NCBI GenBank assembly: GCA_009733575.1 | Contig: ML769590.1 | Location: forward strand, 61,101 to 125,100 | Origin: Gymnopus androsaceus JB14 | Lineage: Eukaryota > Basidiomycota > Agaricomycetes > Agaricales > Omphalotaceae | Length of the DNA: 64,000 bases | Reading direction: 5' to 3' | Part shown: positions 1 to 10,363 of the stretch, piece after piece | How positions within the stretch are numbered: the stretch's first letter is position 1 | Layout of the letters: each line of letters opens with the position of its first letter | The notes under the pieces: model-generated | The model's database searches: none | Told to the model about the DNA's origin: nothing | Seen by the model: the letters and a program-made list of their open reading frames with translations, nothing else | Translations under genes and position numbers: made by a program

Positions 1-360
1 AAATCACGTGCTCGTAAGCACGAGCACATGATCCCTCTCCCAGGGTGTCCCAGGGCTTCCCACAGCTGTCCCAGGGCTTCCTAGAGCTTCCCAGGATCCC
101 CAGGAATTTGCCCATTTCCCAGGCAGCCCAAGTAACCTGAGCAGCCTAGGGCTTTAGCCAAATCCTGAAGCCCTTTGGGCTTGCTTGAGGCTAATTTCTG
201 ATTAACTTCAGAGATACTCAAGGATCCCTAGAATTTGGCCAAAATCCTGGGCTACCTGGGGTGCTTGTGTTGCCTAGTGTTGCCTAGGAATTAGCCAAAT
301 TCCTGGGCATCCCTGAGAGTGACCAGGCATACCTGGACTTGCCTGGGCTTTAGGTAGTTT
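1..360. repeat. 10-bp periodic repeat tract (CCCAGG/CCTAGG type)
   Basis: Degenerate decamers recur in near-constant phase, such as TCCCAGGGCT, GCCTAGTGTT and CCTGGACTTG. The style matches the arms of the foldback elements at 3457-3833 and 39588-39923, but no CATCAG terminus is visible, so the tract may be a truncated or edge-cut member. At 8-27 there is a perfect 8-bp hairpin (GTGCTCGT, AAGC loop, ACGAGCAC). No coding potential seen. Confidence 0.55.
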
Positions 361-369
361 TCCAGATGC

Positions 370-900
370 TAGAGTATAACTCTAATTTAGGGATCCACAC
401 TGTACTGTATACAGTTATGGCCGTATAAAAACAGCTATAAAATTTGCAAAATTTCTTCTGTATGGTATAGTATATGGTACGGATTCATCATCATTCTGGC
501 ACCCGTATACTGTAGAAATATGGTATACAGCACATTAGATCTCAAGTTACAGAGTCCCGGCTGATATCAATTATGCAAAAACCATTAATTTGAGTATTTT
601 GGGACCCACTGACATATAGCTGCTTGCCAAATTCTTGCTGTACAGGGTACCCATATAGCAACTGTATAAATATGGCTGTAAAAAGTGTCCAAGCATACCC
701 TTTATGGTATGGTTATAGGTACCTGTATAAACATACCGTACATCAGCAGTTTCGCAAAAGTATGAGCGCTATGGGAAGTATAGTGTGTATTGAACTTATA
801 CATCCATAATTATCCATACTTAGCCATATCATGTTCTATTGGATTCTTCCATACATGCAGAAATGTATGGAAAATGTATAAAACTTGTAACATGAATACA
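370..900. repeat. GTATGG/CCATAC-rich AT-rich tract
   Basis: Many short GTATGG, TATGGTAT and CCATAC motifs occur in both orientations. A similar cluster lies at 14495-14690, on the far side of the Plavaka transposase and its divergent neighbour. Clustered subterminal motifs are known from CACTA-type transposons, so the two clusters may be subterminal regions of one large element. That is inference; no matching terminal repeat was found. From 900 to 1723 I recognise no gene; a 122-codon minus-strand frame at 1133-1501 has no family resemblance. Confidence 0.3.
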
Positions 901-1723
901 CTGTTCCAGACAACTACAACATGACAAAAATTGTATTTACTGATGGTTCTGGCGGATATTTTCAAGTGCAGTCTGTAACTTCCCAATCTCTGCCTCTTTC
1001 AACACTAACCACTCTTCCAGCAACCTTATTACACTCCTCAGTCTCTGATTTTCCCTATAGACCACAGGAACCACTTCGTGAATTAATGCTGATCGGTGAA
1101 CGAGCTTGAGCCGCAAGAGCAGCCACTTCAAGTCATCTTGATTGAGTCATGCTGACAACATTTTTTGAATTGGTTAATGTCAATTTGCAGTAATAAATAA
1201 TTGTAAACGTATGTGATACACTCGAATTAGGCTCCAGGGCCTTTTTCATTTCTCTATGGCAGCTGTCCTCCATAACAAGGGTTGCATCAAGATCAATTGA
1301 ATCCTCTTTCCTCCCAGTTTGAATTGTGATTGTATCCAGATTATCAACAATGACTCCGGCATTCTTTTTAGCAGACTCGGTACTGTGGTACTCCAAGTCA
1401 TTGCTAACACTGATAAATTCAATGTTACTCAAGTTGTATAAGTAAAAGCACATACTTTTGGAGTGGCTTGTGGGGACTAGTAAGCTTTTGGGGTGGCTCA
1501 TGTAGAGCCAAATTTTTGTTCTCTGTTTTGTACTTCAGAGATTCAGAATCAGTCATGATGGGATGAAGTGACTTGAAAAATTTGGAACTTCCAATACCCG
1601 GGATAACTCAGGATCCAGGGCGGGCCATTAGCCCTAACCCTAAATGGTAAGAACTCTTGACATGGCAGTTGAGAATTCTTACCACTGGCACCTTTTAAAT
1701 GGCGAGCAAATAATTACTGTCAG

Positions 1724-4700
1724 TCAAACTAGGATTTCATTTGCATGATAATTGGCATAATGGTTGACATAAAAAGCTTTAAATAAGTCTAATGAGTCAT
1801 AAAATTTCAACAAACGAGGTATTGGGGAAAGTCCATAAACCAGGATGAGATGAGCACCTCATAGAAGAGCATCTACATGCATAACTGCCAGGTGAGGATG
1901 ATGCTGATGGGTATTGAGGTAGGATGGCCGTACAACCCACATTCTAGTCTTGATATCCTGTGAGCGACTGTACACATTGAACCAATGAACAAGTGCGCAG
2001 GGATAAATTTCACCCTGATATTAAACTGAGAAAAACAAACAAACTCAGGCAGCACTCATTCCCTTGAAGCCTGGTTTGTCCTCATCTGTTATGACCAGAA
2101 CTGTGTTGTAGCGTGGATTACCATACCAAGATGGTGTGCAATGTATCTACTCTCAATGTATACCACAGATCCCAGAATTGTTGCTGGGTGCATAGAACAT
2201 TGCAACCGCAGAGCGGAATATGTCAACTTTAGAGGTGATCTTGGGACAGGAGTCTAGGTCAACTGTATCAGATGAGCACCTGTGCAGCTGCTCATAAAGA
2301 AACTGTTGAGTTAGCTTGAAAAGATCAGGCTCTCCTAGGAACTTTGCCAAAAGATCCATGTAGCAGGGATGATTGCACACTATAAACAATATACATTATT
2401 AAAAGGTCTGTTAATTAAAAAAAATCTGACCTTGAGTCTTTGCCAGTTCAAATTTGGCAAGAAAGTGGTCCCATCCATAGCACTCTCATCCTCTTTCTCT
2501 GTGTCAAATAGATCAGATGGAGGAGCTTGAAGTGGAGGCATGAGTCCACTATTGAGCCAGTTTGGAGCAAAGGGCTGCAAGCTTATCATTCCGCTGGTTC
2601 GTGAGAAGCATCTGACTGAGGGCATTGTAACAATTTGAGTGTCTCCAGGGCTTTTTTACAGTAGTAATATGACAGGACTCGTTAATTGATGAGCAGACAC
2701 TGTTAGGAGCTCCAAATTCGAGGATGAGATATGGATAGTGGGGCATTGAGTGCATGTAAGGGATTGAGAAGTGCTCTTGCACTCCTGAGGGGATGAAAAT
2801 TTGGCAAAAATGATTAAATTGGTGGATTTCTGATTGAATCTCGGTGATTGTGTCTTCAGTAAAATCTGTACCGCGGACCAGGTGACAGAAACACAGAAAG
2901 GAGGCAAGACATAGAGTCATTTCCTCTGGGATATACTCTGCAACTGCAGGGAGATAGACCTAAAGTCAAATATCCTTTTTAAGCAACTTGACAGCACAAA
3001 TAGTATGGACAGAACTTACCTTCATGAGAGCTTTCGAGTTGTTCCTGGTCCATTGCTTCAATCAATGACCTTGTGGGAATTGACGTAGGCCTGGAAAAGG
3101 TGGTATGACCAAGATTCTGAACAAGATGTAAGATTTTTGTACTTTGTACAGTACAATGAACAGGAAAAACAAACTTACCAATGGTCAACTTCATCTATGA
3201 TCTCCTTTGCCCATGCTTCACCATGAGCGAGAACCAGATACTCACCAATCCAGTCCACAAGCATATCCTTGAAACACCCCTTGACAATCTGATGCAGAAG
3301 ATCTGGGGTTAACAGTTCATGAATATTGGCACACAGAAATTGGTGAGTGAACAGCTTTCAACAGATGGTTATTTATCAAAGTGTGAAAGTATGGCATTGA
3401 TACAACTTACAGCAATATCATTGTCAACCCCATAATTGTCCCACAGAACATCAGAACATCAGAAAAAAACTGTTTTGGGCCCAGGAGGATCTAAGGTCAC
3501 CTAGTCCTCTTAGGCAACCTGAGGCATCCTAGTTGGCCCAGGAAAAAGGGTAAAACTTTGGACACCTCAGGTATCCTAGTCATCCTAGGTGTCCTGGGAT
3601 ATCCTGGGACATCCTGGGGCATCCTGAGGTATCCTGGGATAGAACTTTTATCCTAGGATGCCCCAGGATGCCCCAGGACATGCCCAGGACATCCCAGGAC
3701 ACCTAGGATGACTAGGATACCTGAGGTGTCCAAAGTTTTACCCTTTTTCCTGGGCCAACTAGGATGCCTCAGGCTGCCTAAGAGGACTAGGTGACCTTAG
3801 ATCCTCCTGGGCCCAAAACAGTTTTTGCTGATGAATCACCACCATACTCTTTGCATAAGGCCTTGTCCCATTTCCGAGTGTGTGGCTCACCTGAACCATC
3901 CAGGTTACAATGATGAGCTGTACATCTATGAACCACATTAGTAATGCACAATAAGAAGCAAGGAATACTCACCAACAACACCAGCCCTGCACTACACCAG
4001 CAAGCAGCACTTGCTCAGGGTGGTCTACAATAAATGCTGCAAGATTGTATATCACCAACAAACAACAGGCATAGTCATTGCAGGCTTCAAGGGACAGAGG
4101 ATTGCTGCAATGGAATTGTGGTACAATTGTTTCTTGAAAGTTTGGAAGCTTGGATCATTATCATATTGTTGGTCAGCTGCATAAGTTTGAGTGAGATAAA
4201 GGAAGATTAAAGCATACGCTCTACATACATTCAGGAATGGCAAGGAATCCAATGGGTATAACACTGTTACGGTGTCCACAACAAGCACAACCATGAAGGT
4301 TTCCAATAGAGAGATAAAGTGGATGATATTCAACATGTCCTGTAGCTACAGAAACTGTAGTTTTGTCGGCACCAAGAATAATCAGGCAATACATTGCACC
4401 CACTACTCAATCACCTCCTGTTTCTGGATCTTCGTAGATAGGGCTCTGAAAACATTGTAAGCACATGTAAAAAATTTGGTAACAGGATACACATACAGCA
4501 TGTCTAAAGGAAAAGTTACCTGACATGAAATCACTCCAGCAATGTTTACCATCCTTCCCATAAATGGACATGTGGAGCAGAATCAAAATTATCTGCAAAG
4601 TCAGGATTGGCCAGAATATTGGCAATGACTGTGTCGGGATCGTGATACCACACCTGGTATGATGTCTTCTGCCACTCAGGAGCACTTTCAGGAAGATTGT

Positions 4701-4862
4701 CTTGCACGACAGTCTGAAGACATTGCCAAGGAGCACTTCCTGACCGAATACTGTCAATTGTACTCAGCAAATCCTTGTGGTTCCAGAAAGGGCCACCACT
4801 ATCTGAGTCAAATCTCTACTTGATATCAAGAGACTAGAGGTCCATGAGCTGGTCAATGTCCC
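1724..4862 (-). pseudogene. Plavaka-type transposase, C-terminal part (decayed)
   Basis: Conceptual minus-strand translation across short introns gives, in order, family signatures of the basidiomycete Plavaka (CACTA-related) DDE transposase: SYQVWYHDPDTVIANILANP (about 4660), ILGADKTTVSVATG (about 4360), CTAHHCNLDGSG (about 3910), DLLHQIVKGCFKDMLVDWIG (about 3260), FGAPNSVCSSINES (about 2700), and near the end YPCALVHWF and FYDSLDLFKAFYVNHYANYH, with a stop at 1724-1726. In-frame stops are present (for example after MDL near 4838 and after DALL near 1868), so this copy is dead. It is interrupted by the foldback at 3457-3833 and split from its N-terminal part (9882-10363) by the copia insertion. 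Family identity is strong; exact exon ends are not fixed. Confidence 0.85.
3457..3833. mobile_element. Foldback element A (CATCAG family)
   Basis: Two arms of about 180 bp form a near-perfect hairpin. Ends read CATCAGAAAAAAACTG on the left and CAGTTTTTGCTGATG on the right. The arms contain tandem decamers such as TCCTGGGATA, TCCTGGGACA and TCCTGGGGCA. It is flanked by AA at 3455-3456 and 3834-3835. Deleting the element plus one AA restores the Plavaka reading frame on the minus strand (GGDSDVLWDNYGVDND), which fixes the insertion boundaries independently. No protein is encoded. Confidence 0.85.
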
Positions 4863-5077
4863 TGTTAACGGATGGTGCCCAAGCACCCATGCCGATGTAG
4901 TTCGATCAAGAAGTTGTACTTACTAACCTGGGTCGGAGCAACAACCCCTTTATCTCTCATTGCTCCAAACCAGGTACGATACCTGTTGAACTTGCATCTC
5001 TGTACAACTAATGATCTCTCGTTGCTCCGAACCAGCTAACCTAATTAAAACCTTGTTGAATCACACTACCGTCAACA
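4863..5077 (+). repeat. 5' LTR of copia copy 1
   Basis: 215 bp, starting TGTTAACGGATGG and ending CCGTCAACA. It matches the 3' LTR along its full length with scattered substitutions. It contains the recurring phrase GGAGCAACAA and a late TTAATTAAAA-like tract. Confidence 0.93.
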
Positions 5078-5098
5078 GGTTATCGGGCCCTGTGCTCT
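5078..5098 (+). other. Putative primer-binding site
   Basis: GGTTATCGGGCCC follows the 5' LTR directly. It resembles in place and sequence the copia-type site that pairs with the anticodon arm of initiator tRNA-Met (half-tRNA priming) rather than with a tRNA 3' end, but carries one extra C. The primer identity is inference. Confidence 0.5.
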
Positions 5099-5179
5099 GA
5101 AATTCTGTGCACACACACACTTATCATACATTGAGCTCATCAGACACTCCAAACCTAGTAAACATTACAAAGTCACATC

Positions 5180-6255
5180 TTGTCTAAACTCCCCTCATCA
5201 ACTATGACCGAAATTACAGACGATTCTGAGAAAGGAAACTGGAGGAAAATCTTGCTTACCCCTATAAAGGAAAATGAGGATGGTTCCAACAACTACAACG
5301 AATTCCGTAGGAAATCTGAGCTTGAACTTGACACCATGGACTACTGGAAATATATAGATGGCCCGGACTACAAACTGCCAGTAATTCCTGCCCTCGAGAC
5401 AAGCACGGAAGTTGATGTTCTTGTGGAAGGTACTTGGGTAAAAGGGAAAACTTGTGGTAAAGAAGCAGCAGTTGCATTAGCCAAAGCAGCAGCCAAGATG
5501 TGGCTCAATGGTGACAAGAAAACTCTCACTGTTATTGTCAAAGCCATCCCAACTCAGAAACTTTACGTTGTGGACAACTGCAAATCAGCTCATTCAGCAT
5601 GGTTCGCCTTGAAGAATGAATATGAACTGACAAACTCCCTAGCTGCCATATCCCTTAAACAGCGAATCATTGGCAACTCCTGCAGAGACGCTGACAATCC
5701 TGCATCATGGCTAACCACCATGATTCAACTCTATAGTCAACTCCGAGATGTGGACCCTCTTCTAATGCCTGACCATGAATTTGCAAAGCACCTAGCAACG
5801 AAGACTGGGGCTATTGTTGAGATCACCTTCGCGAGAAGATGAAAGAGGCCGAAGCAGCAGGTACTCTGTATAGTTCAAGGCAGGTTGTGCAACGCCTTCG
5901 TGAAGAGGAAATACACAAAGGGATATCTGCATTGACAATATTGGTTAATGTGATCCTCACTGGAAAGAGAGGAAAACATACCAACAATCCTTTACCCGGT
6001 GCCTACTTGGCTAACTCCTCTCCCTTGTCAAGTCGACAACAACACCAAGCCCAAAGGATGGATCGCAAACCGAAACCGTACCCGGGAGCGAATGAAAAGA
6101 AAAAGATTTGTGGTAACAAATTTTGCGGTTACCCTGTGGGACACACGATAGATGAGTGTTTGGCTTACAATGGTGGAAGTGCAGGAAAGTATCCTGAATG
6201 GTACAAGGGATCGAGGAGAATCCACCTCTCCCCAGACACGAGGGCAACAGATTGA
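5180..6255 (+). pseudogene. gag: copia gag region
   Basis: Codes for a Gag-like capsid region (W-K-I and W-x-ALKNEYE patterns, residues about 60-215 of the first frame). A frame break at about 5800-5840 separates it from a second frame ending in a zinc-knuckle-like motif, CGYPVGHTIDEC, near 6125-6160, followed by GGSAGKYPEWYKG as in copia Gags of fungi. The expected first cysteine of the knuckle reads as ICGNKFC. The frameshift means no intact Gag can be made from this copy. Confidence 0.75.
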
Positions 6256-8003
6256 AGAAAAGAGATGTTGAAGAAAGTGGGTGCAAGTGCAAGGATGGCC
6301 GAACCAGACAATGAAGCTGGAGACCCCAGTCGAGATGCCGCATTGGCCAGCTACGGCCAAGTTTCAGATGAAGAGTCAAACAGCCTCTTGAACAGAATTG
6401 ACAGTGCATTCGTGTTCTTGACCGACGGTTTTATGGAAGAAGCTGATTCTGTGGATTCGTCAGAAAAGATCACAGTAAACGCTAGCGCTCTGAACCTAAA
6501 CAAACCACAGGAGAACACAATCAACCACAATACTGGAGCGACACGCCACATCTTCTGGGACCAAAAGTATTTCCATGACTACATCCTACTGGACGAACCC
6601 CTGAAGGTGCATGGATTCGGTTCCAAACTCTTGGCGGTCGCTGTTGGAAAAGGAACAATCATACTACAGTCAAAGATTGGGAACTCGTACTGAAATTTCT
6701 CCCTCTCCAACATGTTACATATCCCTTCTGTGCATTGCAACCTGATATCCGGCTCCAGACTGGACCAGAAGGGTGTTAGTACAAGGACAGGTAACGGGAA
6801 GATCACATACCTCAACAAGCATAACACGTGTTTCGCGATTGGGTCCATCGTACAAGATCTGTACAAAATGGATGTAATGCCAATTATATCCCCAAACTCT
6901 GATCCGAGGAACTCCTTGACATCCCCACAATCAGAGGCCTCGGTCATTGCGTCCATGGTACCGGATATTACAAAACTTTTCAGTCCCGGTACGGAGTCTG
7001 CGTCTAATAAACGGTTGGGTTTTACCACCGTCTAATGGGGCACCTAGACGTTAAAGGCCTCGAGCGAGCAACAACAGGCCTACCCGTGGACACAGTGGAA
7101 GTCAAGAACTGCCATGTCTGCGCAGTCGCAAACATCAAACGTCTCCCCTTCCCCAAAGGGTCCAATACATGCACTGACTGTCCACTTTTTCATATTCACT
7201 CAGACATCTGTGGCCGTCTACCCCTTGGCTACAGAAATTTTTGCTACTTCATCATCTTCATAGATGATTATTCCCGCTACATCTGGATCTTCTTCTTGAA
7301 GACCAGAGATGAAGCAATCACTTGCTTGACGAGTTCTGCCTGGCAGCGGAACATTACCCATTGTTTTCCTCTGTGTCAACAACACACCTGAACTGGTGTC
7401 CAGTGCTTTCAAGACTTACTGCAAGAAAGTTGGGATCTCCTATGAGAAACCTGTGCCTGGTGGACATGAACAGAATGGCGTCACGGAACGCACAATCCAA
7501 ACTATCGAGCACATGATTTGTGCTATGTTAGTTGACGGGAACCTCTCATACTGGTTTTGGCCTTTCGCAGCTCTCTCTGGAGTCCACGTGAAGAACCGAG
7601 TCCCTCACTCAGCCATTTCCGACAAGACCAAAACCCCTTTTGAATGCATTACTCAATGTCGCGCAGACCTCTCTCACCTAAGACCCTTTGGTGCGCTTGT
7701 CACTGCGAGGAAGCCAAACGTGGAGAGACAACCGAAAGATTCACGAGTGTGGAGAAGAGGGTCGTTTCGTTGGATACGCAAAGGACTCCAAGGGATACCT
7801 AATCTATCTTCCAAAGTCACGCTCTGTCCTCACCTGTTGCGACATTATCTTCCACGGCTTCCCTGTTTCACTTCCCTCATTACCTCCTTCCGAAACTACT
7901 GTGGGATGACCTCCCAGTAGATGTTGACCACTGTTCAGACAACGCTGAACGAAGGTGGCAAACGTTTTACACACCCTGACCCATCTGAAATAGACAATGA
8001 AAC

Positions 8004-8065
8004 GTGAGTAATGACTCTGTTTGACACAAAAAAAAGAATATTAAACTGAAACTACATACCCGTAG
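8004..8065 (+). other. Intron 1 within copia pol (integrase-RT spacer)
   Basis: A 62-bp segment starts GTGAGTAATG and ends ACCCGTAG. Removing it joins ..DPSEIDNE to NPLTGNEESTS in one frame. The second copia copy has the same segment at the same place, but its donor has mutated from GT to AT. Confidence 0.65.
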
Positions 8066-8128
8066 GAACCCGCTAACTGGCAATGAAGAAAGCACATCGA
8101 ACACTCCACACGGTGGTGACATGGATGT

Positions 8129-8182
8129 GTAAGTGACTACCCAATATCAACTTATCTTTTCTAAGTAAATCTGCGACCGCAG
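8129..8182 (+). other. Intron 2 within copia pol (integrase-RT spacer)
   Basis: A 54-bp segment starts GTAAGTGACT and ends TGCGACCGCAG. Removing it joins GGDMD to VDIDSSDVEMAP in frame. The homologous segment in copia copy 2 (minus strand, near 63005-63055) keeps both GTAAGT and the CTGCAG acceptor. Confidence 0.7.
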
Positions 8183-9655
8183 TGACATTGACAGCAGCGA
8201 CGTGGAAATGGCCCCTCCAATCCCTCCTAGACGTGGGGCTCGTACGAAACGGTTACCCGCACATGTATGTGGTAAACTTCGTCGGTATGACGGACGAGGG
8301 GGGGGAACAGAGAAGAGGACCCTCTATTTAACGTCCTCACCACCGACTCAGAACTCGAACTCGAATGCAAGGAGCAAGATTTCCCTTCAATCGCCCAAAG
8401 CTTCATACGAGCAGAGGTAGCCAATGCCGCTCTCACCCATCCAATCAATGACCCTGAAGCCAGAGACCCTTCCACTGTACAAGAAGCACAGTTGTTGGTC
8501 TACTGGACATACTGGCTGGCTGCAATCTACGAGGAACTCGAATTGTTTAAGGAGAAGGTGTTTACAAAGAAGTCGACAAGATACCCCAAGGGAGGAAAGC
8601 CATTGGCTCAAAGTGGGTCTTACACATCAAACGCGATAAGGAAGGCCTCATTGCACGTTTCAAAGCCAGACTTCGTCGCAAAGGGATTCACACAAATTTC
8701 TGGGCAAGACTTCACATACACTTTTGCCCCGTCGCTTGCTGGGAATCAATGCGCACAATCCTTGCCCTAGCTGCTGAACACAATATGGAACTATGACAGA
8801 TCGATATCAAAACTGCGTACTTAAACGGTCCCCTCGACGAAGAGATCTATATGAAGAAACCCCATATCGCCAGATCAGGATATTGGAGACTACGAAAAGG
8901 GCTTTATGGACACCAATGGACCCAGGCAAATGCCTCTCTCCAAAAACAACCCCGCTCTTGCCTGAAGAACAGAAACTAGTTGACAGTCTTCCATACGGCG
9001 CTGTGGTTGGGAAGTGCATGTACCTATCCAACTGCTCCAGACCCAATATCAGCTACACCATACGGGAGCTTGCTGGATACATGGTCAGTTATGGCCCATC
9101 ACACATTGCCGCCACGAAACACCTACTATGATATCTAAAGGGGACACCTGGCTACTCTCTCAAATTAGGTACAGCAATTTCTACCTACCCGACTATTTGA
9201 GCTCTATCTGACTCGGACTGGGGGATGGGCAATTCTCGAAAATCCATATCGGGATTCTTCATCATGACGGGCAACTCCCCTCTCTCATGGAGTTCAAAGC
9301 AACAGGGCGTGGTAGCCTTGTCATCTTGTGAGGCAGAGTACCTCGCGTCAACTCACTGCGCTTGCAAAATATTATGGTTCAGAAATCTATTCACGGAATT
9401 GGGTTTTCCCCAACGTTCTCCCACTTCACTCTTTTGCGACAATCAGGGTGCGATTGCCTGCACACACGATCCACTTGCACACAGCAAGATGAAACATATT
9501 TCTATTCGCGAACACTTCATTCGCGATTGTATCTCAAAACGCCAGCTCGACGTGATCTATGTTTTGAACAAGGACAACTTTGCTGACCTCCTCACTAAAC
9601 CCCTTCACCGAATCTTACACTCGAGATGGATTTCTATGATTCGACTGGACGCTGG

Positions 9656-9666
9656 ACAAGGGGGGG
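9656..9666 (+). other. Polypurine tract of copia copy 1
   Basis: ACAAGGGGGG immediately precedes the 3' LTR start TGTTAAC, the expected place for plus-strand priming. The same purine run precedes the LTR of copy 2 (minus strand, at about 50734-50745). Confidence 0.8.
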
Positions 9667-9881
9667 TGTTAACGGATGGTGCCCAAGCACCCATGCCGAC
9701 GTAGTTCGATCAAGAAGTTTTACTTACTAACCTGGGTCGGAGCAACAACCCCTTTATCTCTTGTTGCTCCAAACCAGGTACGATACCCATTGAGCTTACA
9801 TCTCTGTACAACTAATGATCTCTCGTTGCTCTGAACCAGTTAACCTAATTAAAACCTTGTTGAATCACACTACTGTTAACA
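9667..9881 (+). repeat. 3' LTR of copia copy 1
   Basis: 215 bp, TGTTAACGG...ACTGTTAACA, co-linear with 4863-5077. It is followed directly by the target duplicate GTCCC. Confidence 0.93.
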
Positions 9882-10363
9882 GTCCCCTTGTGACATCTCA
9901 GTCTTCTTGAATAGAAGACTGCCAACTCAAAATGCCACCTTGTCTGCAAATGGCTCCCAAGGATTTTGCACATCCTCAATTGGCTTGGGAGGTGAATCAG
10001 GAGGTATCAGATTGCCATGTTGATCATATTTAGCTCCTATGAAAATGTCAATGACCTTTCAGAAAAATCAAGATAAACAAACTAACCAGTCAAAAAAGAA
10101 TGATAAATGAATTGATCAGAGGGCAGAGAGGGTGGTGGAGAGGGTGGCAGAGGGCCTTGAGGAACCCGCAACAGTGGATCCTCAAAGTCTGGAGTTGACA
10201 ATGGACTTGGAGACATTGGGCCATTGCTCTGTGGTGCAGAGATAGGGTCAGTTTCACAAAGCTTGCCTTTGGCATGTATACCCGAATATAGATGTCGGGT
10301 CAGGTACCCAAGACAATCAAATCTACAAATGCAGCCATGATAAGGGCAAGGATGTTGAGCCAT
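9882..10363 (-). pseudogene. Plavaka-type transposase, N-terminal part
   Basis: Minus strand, probable start at 10363. Residues 4-30 contain a C2H2-like finger (C6, C11, H24, H30 in HPCPYHGCIC...LTRHLYSGIH), followed by a Pro/Ser-rich linker. A short intron ends at TTTCATAG near 10038. The second exon reads KPIEDVQNPWEPFADKVAF, a stop, then VGSLLFKKTEMSQGD, and runs into the copia target site. Joined across the copia element it continues to IDQLMDL at 4858 and below. The order of finger, linker and catalytic domain is that of Plavaka proteins. Confidence 0.75.

Larger units (their letters stand above)
6265..9650 (+). pseudogene. pol: copia pol (protease, integrase, RT, RNase H), defective
   Basis: Protease: the active-site D(T/S)G triad reads NTGAT near 6528-6545, so the catalytic Asp is replaced. 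Integrase: an H-H-C-C finger (MGHLDVKG .. CHVCAVANIKR, about 7035-7140), first Asp in HSDICG, second expected Asp lost (VNNTPEL near 7375-7400), Glu kept in HEQNGVTER. RT: IDIKTAYLNG is present (about 8805-8830) after a stop, then a deletion at about 8910 removes the catalytic YVDD region; the second copy retains about 390 nt there. RNase H: SSCEAEYLAS and FCDNQGAIACT (about 9330-9460). Several frameshifts are present. Confidence 0.9.
4863..9881 (+). mobile_element. Complete Ty1/copia LTR retrotransposon (copy 1, defective)
   Basis: This 5,019-bp element is bounded by two 215-bp LTRs with TGTTAAC...CAACA/TAACA ends. It has a 5-bp target duplication GTCCC at 4858-4862 and 9882-9886. Internal order is gag, protease, integrase, RT, RNase H, the copia order. 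It sits inside the coding sequence of the Plavaka transposase. Frameshifts, stops and an internal RT deletion make it non-autonomous. The LTRs differ at several sites, so the insertion is not brand new. Confidence 0.95.

Noticed and set aside
4863..9881. A CRISPR-like or other direct-repeat array based on LTR-like GGAGCAACAA phrases
   Set aside because: These are two or three short repeats inside each LTR, not a spaced array, and the organism is a fungus.
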